A DNA stretch of 31,117 nt from assembly GCA_027575765.1 (NCBI GenBank), contig JANBPT010000552.1:1-31117 (forward strand), in the 5' to 3' direction. Position 1 is the first letter of the stretch. Each line of letters begins with the position of its first letter. The position numbers were made by a program, and so were the translations under genes. The stretch comes from Tieghemiomyces parasiticus (taxonomy: Eukaryota > Kickxellomycota > Dimargaritomycetes > Dimargaritales > Dimargaritaceae). Below are positions 10,511 to 19,538 of the stretch, piece by piece. The notes under the pieces were generated by a model that saw only the letters and a program-made list of their open reading frames with translations, searched no databases and was not told where the DNA came from.

Positions 10511-11662
10511 TGAATCGGGGAATCGGAATGTAGTCAGTCCTGTGGATAAGTAGACATGAGGGCTTTATACTGGTAAGTCAGAACCGACGGTTGTGAGCGC
10601 TAACGGCGAGCGAGCAGAAAGGAGCTACCTGTTTTGACCACGACATGTAGCATATAAAGGCAGGCTGGTGGTTGGCTGGCGGCCCCCTCCCCTCTTTGAC
10701 AGTGGCGTACCAACCAAGGCCAATAACAGAGCTGGAAACCGCTGGGATAGTCAGTCACTAAGGTATCATCAAGTGGCCAGGTGGGCAGACTGCTGGTCTG
10801 AAGAGACATGCGACGTCTAGGATGTTTAGGTTAGCAAATAGAGTCATTAGCTTCTAACTAGGGTACCCGGTTAATGATGAGTGGGTCTAACAGCACCACA
10901 GTGATTGGCTGAAGTGATCGAACAATATTAGAGTCTATTATGTGGTGAGCCATTACCCTCCATGTATCGGCAGCTATGAGGGTGACCCTGTCCCCCTCTG
11001 CAGTCTGGAACCTCACGGTAGCCAATTCGACAGCTTGTGGGTCGCCAGTTGACCAGCCTTATGACTCGGCCGGGATGTTTGTAACCGCACAGAGCAAGTC
11101 CGAGCCTATCACATGGCCTCCCAAGGAAAGGAGAATGCCGCTGGTGAAAGAGTTCGAGACGCACAGTTCAACGTGGGTATTAGCTACTTATGATTGTTAC
11201 CCTAGGACCTGTAGATCGGCAGCGTTGGATCCCATTGCTGGCATGATAAGCTCTAGCTAACGAGAGCGGGTCTAGCTTCAGTTCAGCAGCACATCTGCCG
11301 ATATGTACTATACACTGCGGCTATTGCAGACTATTCTGCAGGCATATTTCAATGCTTATCAGCGTTGTCCTGTCGATCACTCATCTACTTTGTACCAACT
11401 ACCTGGCCTGCCCCACTTGGCCGGATATCTCCATGATGCCGCACATTCCCATTGCAAAAGTTACATCCTCCCTGCACAGTAGTATGACCTTGAGCTCACC
11501 AATTTACACCTGCCAACTACGGTACACACACCATTGGCACGTTTAATATCCGGAACGGCAGCGATGAAAGAGTCGAATTGTTACAGAAAGTATACTAGAG
11601 GTACATATTATGAAGGGGGGCGTTTAACGATTTAGCAGTGGGATGCGTCAGAGCCATCCCCA
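10511..11662. other. ILV1 upstream region / CENP-T 3' flank
   Basis: No gene is recognised in this 1.15 kb. Open frames of 64-94 codons lie on both strands (for example 10976-11260 plus and 10928-11164 minus), overlap each other and have no family motif. A TGACTC hexamer at 11062-11067 is a half-match to a Gcn4 site, but it is over 550 bp from the ILV1 start. Confidence 0.5.
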
Positions 11663-14277
11663 TTAGTCATACGAAACATGACCTGCATTGGCCTTAGCGC
11701 TCTCAAACACCTCATTGACCAATTCTCGGGGTAAATGGTGCATTGCAAGAGCGTTGAGATTAGTCTGGGGAGTAATGAGCCGCTGGTTGGTAAAGAGCTC
11801 GGCGACATTCTCCACGTGGACCGACCTGCCGGTGGTCTGGGCCGCTAGTTGGCCCGCTATCTGTTCGAAAAACTTTTGTGAAATGCCCTCGAGACACGCG
11901 AGCGTATCGCGGGAGGCGTTCTTTTGCTTGGAAACTGCGCGGAACGTATCGCGTAGCCAATTCACCGAAAAATTGGGTAGAGGAATGCCGTGGCGGGAGA
12001 CTCGTTTAATGGCCGGCAGGCCTTTGGCTACCCGGGCCTGGGGGGGCTTGCCAGGACCGGCGGAACGCGACCCGCGGGCCTTCAGGCCCGGCAGCCGCTT
12101 ACTACGCGGGTATAAAGGCATGACGGGTGGCTTGACACATGATGTTGGGGGTTGGATCGGAGCACGGTAGGGAGTGAGTGGGTCCCATTGCCCAACAAAT
12201 TTGGCCGGTGGCAATTTGGCTGGGGTCTGCAGGTCGTCCTTGGCAGAGGCTAGTGTCGAGGCGGACGAGTTGAGTTCACTATCCGCAGGGGAGACATCGT
12301 CAGGCATAGATGGAAATAAACAAGGTTAGGCGAAGGTGTTATGGAAGCCCAAATATAGGTAGTGTGAAGTGATGGCCAGGCACCGCCTAGAAAATCTAGG
12401 TTTAACCGCATCCCAAAGCAGTCACCAACCCTGGCACTAGTATACACCAATCGGTTAACTTACTCTTCGTATTCGCGGTCTTCTGGAACGGCAAACACGT
12501 CCTGTACGGGACTGATCGGCGGTAGACTGGTACTGCATCAAGCGTAAAGGGAGGGGGGAGGTATGTGTGGAGGGTGAAGTAGTTAGTTAATAGTTCGATG
12601 TGGGGCGAAGAGGGAGAGGTGAGCGATCAAAGGTGACTTGGCCAGATACCAAATAGTAATGGCCGACTATTCAGACGGATGATCGCCGGTTCCTCAACGC
12701 GTCCAGGGTACTCACATCGAAGTAGTTGGGGCGACTGATGGATTGGTTTCGACCTCTGGCTCGGGGAATTGTAACTGAGACACGTCGCCCATGGAGAATC
12801 CTGGTCCGTAGTCGGCGAGGCTGAAATCGCGTTCAAGGAGGATCGGGCCGGGAGTGAAATTGACACTATGCATGGATAGGCGGGCATGGTTCATCGTGCC
12901 GCGCCGCGAAGTGGTGCCGCCTAGGTCCATAGCAAGCTCAAAGTCATTGAACCCCGCCGGTGAAGCATCCAGATTGAATTCGACGGCCCGGTCAAAGCTC
13001 GTTAAGCCCGAGGCGTTCGGGTGGGTTTGCTGGAGGTCGAGGTCGGCGCTCCGGTCAGTTGAGCTCAGGAGGGTATCGGCGTGGGAGAGCCGGGCCGGGG
13101 TCATTTCATCTAGAGACGGTGAGGCCGGGGCAGCCATGATGATCCCTGGACTCCCGGTCGGGAGAATAACGTCATGCATGGGCGTAGGCGCCGTCGCGTC
13201 GTACGGGGCCGGTATGGCCGGTTGGGGTGTGTGGCTTGTGTGGTGAGGTGCGGGGGCCGGCTTAGGGGTTGCGTGCCGTGACGCGGATGGTGCGAAGCTC
13301 TCGGCCTCGAAGCTGATGTCGTCCATGGGGCCGAGACTGTACGGCAGGAAGGCTGATTTAGGGGTGGCCTCACGAGCCACGGTGGCCTTTGGGGCCCGTG
13401 TTCCGGGCAGAAACGTACGGTCGAAGGTGGAAAAATCATCTGAGAAGGACGGCTCCGCGCTCGCTGCGAGGTGTGGGTACTCGACCTCGTACTCAGGATC
13501 AGCAGCGGGTCCGATGGCACGTCGGCGAACCTCCACAGCCACGGGTGATAGAAGGTCGGATCGAATACTATTCCGGCGGTCGTCGTGGCCGACGGCAGCT
13601 GTAGGGATCTCTTCCGCGTCGTCGTTGCCCTCACCAAACGGTAGGCTGCCACCGTAACTAAAGGCGCTACTCTGCATCAAAGCGGGACTGGGTGCCACCT
13701 GCGGCAGTTTCTTTGGGGTTAAAGGACGGTTGGCCGGCGCCTGGGCCAGGAGGCGAAGTAGAGCCATGGGGGATTCCTCAGCATTGGGCGGGCGACGACC
13801 CAGACTGGTGCCCGGGGTGGGAACCACCTGGGCTCGGCCAGCTGTGGGTTTGCCCGAAGTAGCGGCCACAGCAGCCAGCCGGTTGCGCAAGGCACCACCG
13901 CGACCTGGGGTCCGCGCCGGGGTGCGGAAGGCCACTGGCCGAGACGCAGACCGCATAAGGGTGCGCAAGTTAGCGTCGGGGATTTTGGACCCACCCCGCG
14001 GCGTTTGGAGGTACTGACCGTTGTGCAGCGGTGTGGTGATGGTAGCGCCAATCGGTGTCGTGACGGTTGCGTGCGGAGTCGGTGAGGGTTGGTCGGCTCC
14101 GTAGGTTTGGGTTAGAGCCCGGAGTAACGTGTGGGGCGAGTCGACTGCGGCGCGGGGTTTAGTGACCGTGCCGTGGGCGGAGGCGTCAACGGCGACGCTC
14201 TCATCGGTGGCCGATATGGAACGTCGCAGCATGGGCCGGGTCGCCGGGGGTCGCCGGGCCGAAAAGGATGGATTCAT
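11663..14277 (-). CDS. CENPT: CENP-T-like inner kinetochore protein (3 exons)
   Basis: CENP-T links centromeric DNA to the Ndc80 microtubule-binding complex. Exons are 14277-12716, 12532-12464 and 12278-11663, giving 748 aa. Introns are 12715-12533 (GTGAGT...GCAG) and 12463-12279 (GTAAGT...ATAG, with a CTAAC-like branch site), and all phases agree. The last exon encodes the CENP-T C-terminal histone fold (about 642-735). It shows SRDTLACLEGISQKFFEQIA, then GRSVHVENVAELFTNQR, then the family's closing helix with HLPRELVNEVF. It should pair with CENP-W. The N-terminal part has SPHTLLRAL (47-55), resembling the conserved TLLR motif of CENP-T. Between them lie about 500 low-complexity residues with many T-P/S-P sites (for example TPRGG, RTPARTPGR, ATPKSAF), as expected for CDK-controlled Ndc80 binding. 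The 69-nt middle exon has two in-frame acceptors 6 nt apart. Confidence 0.8.
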
Positions 14278-14841
14278 GTCAAAGATGGAGAGACTCCGGT
14301 GGAGGTGCTAGGTGGAAGATAAGGTGATAGAGTTAGGGAATGAAAATATGTGGAATGAGAAAAGTGGTTAGCTCATAATAAGCTCATGTCGTACATACAC
14401 GCTGTTTTCCTCTTTCTGCGGTTCCTGGCTAGGCCCTCCAGCCAGGGTTCGTGGGTATGGACGAGGTTCACTGGCGGAAGGTCAAATCAGGAACCGGCTG
14501 CCACCATCCACCCTACCTTCCCCTTCCACCGTTGCCCCTGACAAGGTACATCAATGTCCAGTGGAGTAGCTTCGCTTGTTTACATTTGTGGGCGGGGGGA
14601 GGGGGGTTTCAACACGTGACACGTTGGTCACACAGGGCGACTAACCTCGCCATTTAGGAATTTCGTATCAGCGAGCAATAACGAAGGGTAAGCGCACCGT
14701 TGCCAGATCCCCACGATCGCACTTGTACAATCTGTGATATCTAGTTTTCTCACACTAGTTCAGGGCAATTTATTAGTATGATCAAGGGTATAGGAATAGT
14801 TCAGTAGTGAGGTTCCCTAGCACTAGGCATTCCCTCAACAA
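14278..14841. other. CENP-T promoter region / TRP3 3' flank
   Basis: No gene is supported. The left part should be the CENP-T promoter and the right part the TRP3 3' UTR, with a minus-strand AATAAA at 14769-14774. The stretch around 14500-14610 is C/T-rich followed by a G-run. Confidence 0.5.
14769..14774 (-). terminator. Polyadenylation signal of TRP3
   Basis: AATAAA on the minus strand, about 68 nt downstream of the TRP3 stop codon. Position and sequence fit a eukaryotic poly(A) signal. Confidence 0.55.
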
Positions 14842-16401
14842 TCAGGCCACCAGGTCCCGGATGAACTGGGCCTTGTCGTCCGCCCGCATCAAGGCCTCAC
14901 CGATGAGGACCGCATTGATACCGGATTGCTTATAAGCCCGGACGTCTTGGGGTGCACTGATGCCGCTCAGAGCGGCGAGCATCACGCCTGGGGGGCATTT
15001 GGCAGCCACCTCGGACGAGATGCCGAGGTCGACCTGGAACGTGTGCAAATTGCGATTGTTGATACCCACCAGGCGGGCCCCGACGTGCACGGCGCGGTCC
15101 AGTTCCTCCACGGAGTTCACTTCCACGAGGGGTTCCATGCCAAAACGACGGGCATAGGCCATGAGCTCGGCCAGCTCGGCATCACTCAGCATGGCCACGA
15201 TGAGCAGGACGCAGTCGGCGCCGGCGAGGCGAGCCTCGGCGATCTGGTATATGTCAAAAATGAAGTCCTTGCGCAGGACCGCGGGGCGTTCCGGAAGGTT
15301 GTCAATGGCCTGGCGCACAGACCGCAGGTCGTCGAGGGTACCCTTAAACCAAGTGGGTTCGGTGAGTACCGAAATGACAGCGGCGCCCGCTTGGGCATAT
15401 TTGAGTCCCTCTTCAGCGGCCACCGCGTCGATGGCGATGTTGCCCTTGCTCGGGGAGGCCCGCTTTACCTCGGCCATCACAGAGAGCGACCCGCCATGTT
15501 TTATCTGACCCACCATAATTCGCGGTATGATTTCAAGGAGGACCGGTGCGGTACCGGCGACAGCTAACTGAGCCTCCAAATCGGCCAGACTCTGGCCCGG
15601 CCGGTCTTTGGCGGCCATCACGTCCAGGCGCCGCTGGCGGTATATCTTGTCGAGTATACTTTCCTTCTTATTCGGCGCCTCCTGGGTGGTTTTCGCCGCC
15701 AGGGCCGAGCTGCTCGCGATGGTCTGGTACGCGGAATCTGGGTGCGGCTCCCACATACTGACATTGTACTGCGGGACGGGGGCGTCTAGGCTGCTAACCA
15801 GTACATTGGGGTTCTCAGCCCAGGTTCCGCCCTCGAGGGCCAGAAAGTTGCGCATCATGGTCATGCCCTCCTGGCTGAGGATGCTCTCCGGGTGGAACTG
15901 GACCCCGGTCACGGTAAAGACCCGGTGGCGCGCGCCCATAATGAGTCCGTTGGCGGTCCAGCTGTTGACCTCGAGTATATCCGGCAGCGTCCGAGGCAAA
16001 CCGGCCAGGGAGTGGTACCGGGTGATGCTCAAGCCCTGCGGGAGGCCGCGGAACAGACCCTTGCCGTCATGAGTGATGGTCGACACTTTGCCGTGCTGGA
16101 TCTCGCCCGCCAGGGTAACCTTTCCACCGTACCGCTCGTACATGAGCTGCTGGCCAAGGCACACGCCCAGGACCGGGATCTTGCCCTCAAAATGGGCCAG
16201 TACCTTCTCACAGATGCCGGTCCGTTCGCCCGGGGAACCCGGGCCCGGCGAGAGGACGATGTTGCGCGGGTTCAGCGATATTAGGTGCTCGAGGGTGGTC
16301 TGGTCATTGCGGAACACCGTTACGTCGGCACCCGAAGCCGACAGGAACTGGTACACATTCCAGGTAAAGCTGTCGTAGTTGTCGATGAGAATCGTGGCCA
16401 T
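14842..16401 (-). CDS. TRP3: Bifunctional anthranilate synthase component II / indole-3-glycerol-phosphate synthase
   Basis: One exon, 519 aa. Residues 1 to about 195 are the glutamine amidotransferase of anthranilate synthase, with the nucleophile in GVCLGQQ (Cys81) and the His170/Glu172 pair in FHPES. It feeds ammonia to the TRP2 subunit. After a roughly 50-residue linker, about 248-519 form the indole-glycerol-phosphate synthase barrel, with KRASPSKG (Lys313), LRKDF (Lys378), LVEVNS (Glu427) and GINNRNL. Both sets of active-site residues are intact. The start at 16401 begins MATILIDNYDSF, the normal N-terminus. The frame stays open to 16641, but that part is Thr/Ser/Pro-rich and unlike any TRP3. 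The protein stops after IGPS. The phosphoribosylanthranilate isomerase domain found at the end of most filamentous-fungal TrpC is absent, so the layout is yeast-like. Confidence 0.97.
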   Translation of the reverse strand: MATILIDNYDSFTWNVYQFLSASGADVTVFRNDQTTLEHLISLNPRNIVLSPGPGSPGERTGICEKVLAHFEGKIPVLGVCLGQQLMYERYGGKVTLAGEIQHGKVSTITHDGKGLFRGLPQGLSITRYHSLAGLPRTLPDILEVNSWTANGLIMGARHRVFTVTGVQFHPESILSQEGMTMMRNFLALEGGTWAENPNVLVSSLDAPVPQYNVSMWEPHPDSAYQTIASSSALAAKTTQEAPNKKESILDKIYRQRRLDVMAAKDRPGQSLADLEAQLAVAGTAPVLLEIIPRIMVGQIKHGGSLSVMAEVKRASPSKGNIAIDAVAAEEGLKYAQAGAAVISVLTEPTWFKGTLDDLRSVRQAIDNLPERPAVLRKDFIFDIYQIAEARLAGADCVLLIVAMLSDAELAELMAYARRFGMEPLVEVNSVEELDRAVHVGARLVGINNRNLHTFQVDLGISSEVAAKCPPGVMLAALSGISAPQDVRAYKQSGINAVLIGEALMRADDKAQFIRDLVA

Positions 16402-16699
16402 GGTCAGAAGGCGGGGTAAAGTATGGGAAAAAGAGGTGGTGGTGGTGGTAGTAGCCAGTGTGTGGAACCTGGGGTAAGCAAAGAGGGCACAGTGCGTCCG
16501 AACGATAAATGAGGAAAATACACAAGAAGTGGAGAGTGGGTAAGCAGGCTCGCCGGGAGGATACTGGGAATCAAATAACGAGCGAGGTGGATAGCGTGGG
16601 CAACGCAACAAGTTGTAAGCGCCAGACCTCCAGGCTGGCAAGCGAGGAACGAGTGCGTGAGCAGGACAAAGCTAAATGGAGCCGCAGTAAGTTGGTGGG

Positions 16700-16706
16700 T
16701 GAGTCA
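16700..16706. promoter_or_regulatory. Gcn4/AP-1-type site upstream of TRP3
   Basis: TGAGTCA, an exact match to the palindromic bZIP site bound by Gcn4/CPC1-type activators, 299 bp upstream of the TRP3 ATG. Amino-acid genes of fungi are classic Gcn4 targets. By chance about four such heptamers are expected in a window this size, so support comes from location. One other copy exists at 26043-26049, far from any gene. Confidence 0.4.
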
Positions 16707-16802
16707 CAACCACGGGGACGCACAGGTGACCTAGTGAGAATAGTAAAGTGGTAGCCTAACTTGTCGACCACCCCTCTTCCTTACGAGTCTGTAGCGTGCC
16801 CT

Positions 16803-16832
16803 GCCCTGGCATTTCAACCGACGGGCCAGGGC
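16803..16832. repeat. Perfect 8-bp inverted repeat
   Basis: GCCCTGGC (16803-16810) and GCCAGGGC (16825-16832) are perfect complements around a 14-nt loop, about 400 bp upstream of TRP3. It could be a dimeric protein-binding site or a hairpin; nothing shows which. Confidence 0.4.
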
Positions 16833-17530
16833 TATTGAAGCCGGAGAGGTTATCGACGTAAGGGTATCAGCCGCAATGTAGACGGCCATTGGGACAGTTC
16901 GGTTGGGCCTTGTGTAGGATTAGTCAAGGCCTGATGGAGAGATTTGACCAATCACCGGTGGAGAACGCCGGGTCTAGCTGGTGGGCAGCGTGGCGGGAAC
17001 CCTGTATCTGCGAATCATATGAAATCCGCGTCGCCAGCTTAACTACCGGGAACTCCGTACGCCGGGTCAGCGTATACGACAGGATCAGACTAACCCAGTG
17101 CATACCTACTATTATGTAGACGTCGAATCCCCAACATGACCCATATATGCCACCTAGTGAACGGGGTGGAGTCAGTCTCCTGCCTTGGGTCAAACATGGC
17201 GACCGTCCAAATAGCATCGTATTTTTTTTCCAAGCCAAGGAGTCTTGAGAATCGAGGCCACAACAGAAAATATTCCTATAAATATAATTGATGTGTATAC
17301 TTGGTCATCAGTGACGGTCACTACGGAAACGGTAGGCTAATGGGAAGGGCTACGATGGCTAGCTGCTTCTCTGATCAATTACTGGACGACCCTGGAACCT
17401 GAACAGTTAATAGGAACTCGGCGAGCGTCGCACGCGGTGGCTGTCCTTGCTATGATAACCTTGCTAGCCTATTTGTTTTTTACCATCCTGTTGTCAGGAC
17501 TCATTTTCCTACTTTTTGGTACTTTGATTA

Positions 17531-18481
17531 TTATGGGGATTCATTCCTCGATTGGCCCGGTGGGCCGTAGGCGACGTAACGGTCGTAGAAATCAATACTG
17601 AGATGCGAGTTGGAAAACGCCTGCAGCTCACGAAGAAATGTGTCGGTGTATTCGTGGAAGAAGGGCCGCAGTTCCTCACGGATTTCGGAGGAACCCAAGT
17701 CGACCGGCCTGCACAAAGCACAATGACAGTTTGGGATCAAATGTAAATGGGGGCAGGGTGTACGACTCGGTAAGCGGCAGCATAGGGACACACCCTACCT
17801 GATGCCAATCTTAAACCCTCACACTCACATCCCTAATTCTTTTGCGAACGTAACTTACCTGTGCAGCAGTGCCATGACGTATTCGTACACCACTAGCGGG
17901 TTCTCGTCTCCCAGGATAACGCGAACTTCACGAGCCACCCAACGACGTATCCGGTCTGGATCGACCTGACGGCCTAACTCGAAGGGCTCGTGTGACCCAC
18001 CCCGGCCCCTTGCAGCTTGGACGGCACCTGACCTAGGTACTGCTGACCGACGTGGCACCAAGCCATGACCATATACCGTCTGCCGTTTACGTAGGGCCTG
18101 GGCTTCCGTAAAACCTGTGGGCTGCCCGAACGCGTAGCGGTACCGCCGCGAGGCCGTGGCCCCTGGGGGGCGAGACGGACGGGGCCGGCCGGTCCCATCG
18201 GTCAGTGCAGCCTGCCGCGAAGTGGTGACGGTCCAGGTACGGTGGTACCTGCCCTCCACGTCGTAGACAACGGTATGGATGGGCCGTTTACACAGCGGAC
18301 AGCGAGGATCGTGCTCGCACCACTGGACAATACAGGGCAGACAGAAGGCATGGAAGCAACCGTCAATAAACGCCGACCGCTCCCAGCCGTCAAGACAGAT
18401 GGCACAGCGGTCCCCACTGTCATCGGCGGCGGGCGTAGTTTCCGATTCGGCTGCTACAGTAGCAGGCAGTTGGTCCGACAT
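17531..18481 (-). CDS. Topors-like RING-finger E3 ligase (2 exons)
   Basis: Exon 1 is 18481-17859 and exon 2 is 17708-17531, giving 266 aa. The intron is 17858-17709 (GTAAGT...GCAG), and the joint reads ALLHRPVDLGSSEIREELR. A C3HC4 RING lies at residues 26-64 (CAIC, CFHAFCLPC, CPLC). The sequence after it (KRPIHTVVYDV) resembles the Topors group. The C-terminal 100 residues resemble the Topors domain after its RING: VDPDRIRRWVAREVRVIL, then LRPFFHEYTDTFLRELQAF and SIDFYDRYVAY. Topors proteins are nuclear ubiquitin and SUMO ligases that bind topoisomerase I; substrates here are unknown. It lacks the long Arg/Ser-rich tail of animal Topors. I start at codon MSDQLP. An upstream in-frame ATG at 18592 would add 37 residues of no clear character and run into the promoter shared with SEN15. 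Confidence 0.82.
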
Positions 18482-18773
18482 GCCGGAGGAGCGAACATTA
18501 CATAAGGGGAACGGGCACTGGCAAAAAGCCTCTAAGCCTATTACTAACGCAGAGCGGTAGGTGATTTCGCCGTGGGTCCCAACTTGAACCAAAGTTTGGA
18601 CTTCCGGTTCTCCTCAACGGTTCCCACTGGCCCAGGCTGGGGCTGAGCCCGCCATCCTGACCGGAATGCATTTACGGAGCGATTTCTGATACTTTTTTTT
18701 TGAAGGAGTGCCAGTCCTTACATCTAGCTGTGAATCCACTGTTGCGCATTACGCAAGGGGCCATCCTTTTACA
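18482..18773. promoter_or_regulatory. Shared divergent promoter, Topors-like gene / SEN15
   Basis: The two starts face away from each other across 292 bp, so both promoters must lie here or overlap the neighbouring 5' ends. A T-run sits at about 18692-18700. No TATA box is convincing. Confidence 0.5.
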
Positions 18774-19275
18774 ATGGAAACCCATCCGCTGGTAAGGCCA
18801 CTCTTCAACGACCACCTCGTCACGCGACACTCTATCTAGAGAGCTCTAGGCTGGATAATAGCTGCTGCCTCGACCCTTCCACTCACCCACCCCACTGCCC
18901 CCACGACCCTCTTACACCCCGTTCCAATGTACCAAGTACCCGGACGTCGCAGCCTGCTGCCAGACCTACCCGGCCAACACGGCAGCTCTCTTCCAAGTCT
19001 ATTGCGATCTGCTACTTGAACGCAAGTGGCCCGAGGTGAAAGCGGTGGGCAGCGCCCGGCTTGGGCGGGCAGTCGTACTGGGCCGATCTCGCGACGCGCC
19101 CGAGACCCAACTCATCGTGCCCATCAACGCCACCGAAGACTTATCCGCCGGGCTCCTCGATCTCATCCATGCTGAGGCCCTGGTGCACGGTCCAGCCGCG
19201 GTCTGCACTTTAGCTATAGTGGGGGACGATTTGACCGTGTTATATTACCGTGTCCAGGCCGGCATCGGCGTCTGA
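18774..19275 (+). CDS. SEN15: tRNA-splicing endonuclease subunit Sen15 (2 exons)
   Basis: The first exon is tiny (18774-18791, encoding METHPL). After a 145-bp intron (18792-18936, GTAAGG...CAAG), exon 2 runs 18937-19275, giving 118 aa. The joint yields HPLYPDVAACCQ, matching the HP-start common in Sen15. The rest follows the family: a helix with VYCDLLLERKWPEV, then a strand block with TQLIVPINATEDLSAGLLDLI, and the closing CTLAIVGDDLTVLYYRVQAGI. Sen15 is a non-catalytic subunit that pairs with Sen34 or Sen2-type subunits in the nuclease that removes introns from pre-tRNA. Length is near that of yeast Sen15 (128 aa). The donor is not the strongest consensus, so the first exon is less certain than the second. 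The gene converges on GCD1, with 263 bp between the stops. Confidence 0.85.
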
Positions 19276-19538
19276 CATGGCACCCCAGCCAAGGTATCGC
19301 CACTTGGACATGTAGATAATCCTCGGGCGCGGGTACGTATTATCTTCTTTCTTTTTTCGTTGCAGAACGGTCACGGAGCCCAGTCATTCTATAAAATCAT
19401 GACAGCCGGGAAGGAGATCATACTTGGTTTGTTTTATAAATGCCATGGCGACCAACGTGGAAGCAGAGTTCCCGCGATTGGGTACCAAACAATCCAAGCT
19501 GATCGCACTGATCGCATCCTGCCCCAAGCAGCCAGGGG

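Larger units (their letters stand above)
16402..17530. other. TRP3 upstream region / Topors-like 3' flank
   Basis: No gene is recognised. It contains a perfect TGAGTCA at 16700-16706 and an 8-bp inverted repeat at 16803-16832, each listed separately, plus a GTG/GGT repeat at about 16434-16450 just before the TRP3 start. Short open frames here overlap on opposite strands and have no motifs. Confidence 0.5.

Noticed and set aside
12279..12307. An ATG at 12307 as the start of an independent histone-fold gene
   Set aside because: The acceptor at 12280-12279 with a CTAAC branch site upstream joins in phase to the 69-nt exon and the long N-terminal exon. CENP-T normally has such an N-terminal half.
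16402..16641. An 80-residue N-terminal extension of TRP3
   Set aside because: It is low-complexity (a Thr run and Ser/Pro) in a region rich in GTG repeats. The ATG at 16401 gives the exact family N-terminus.
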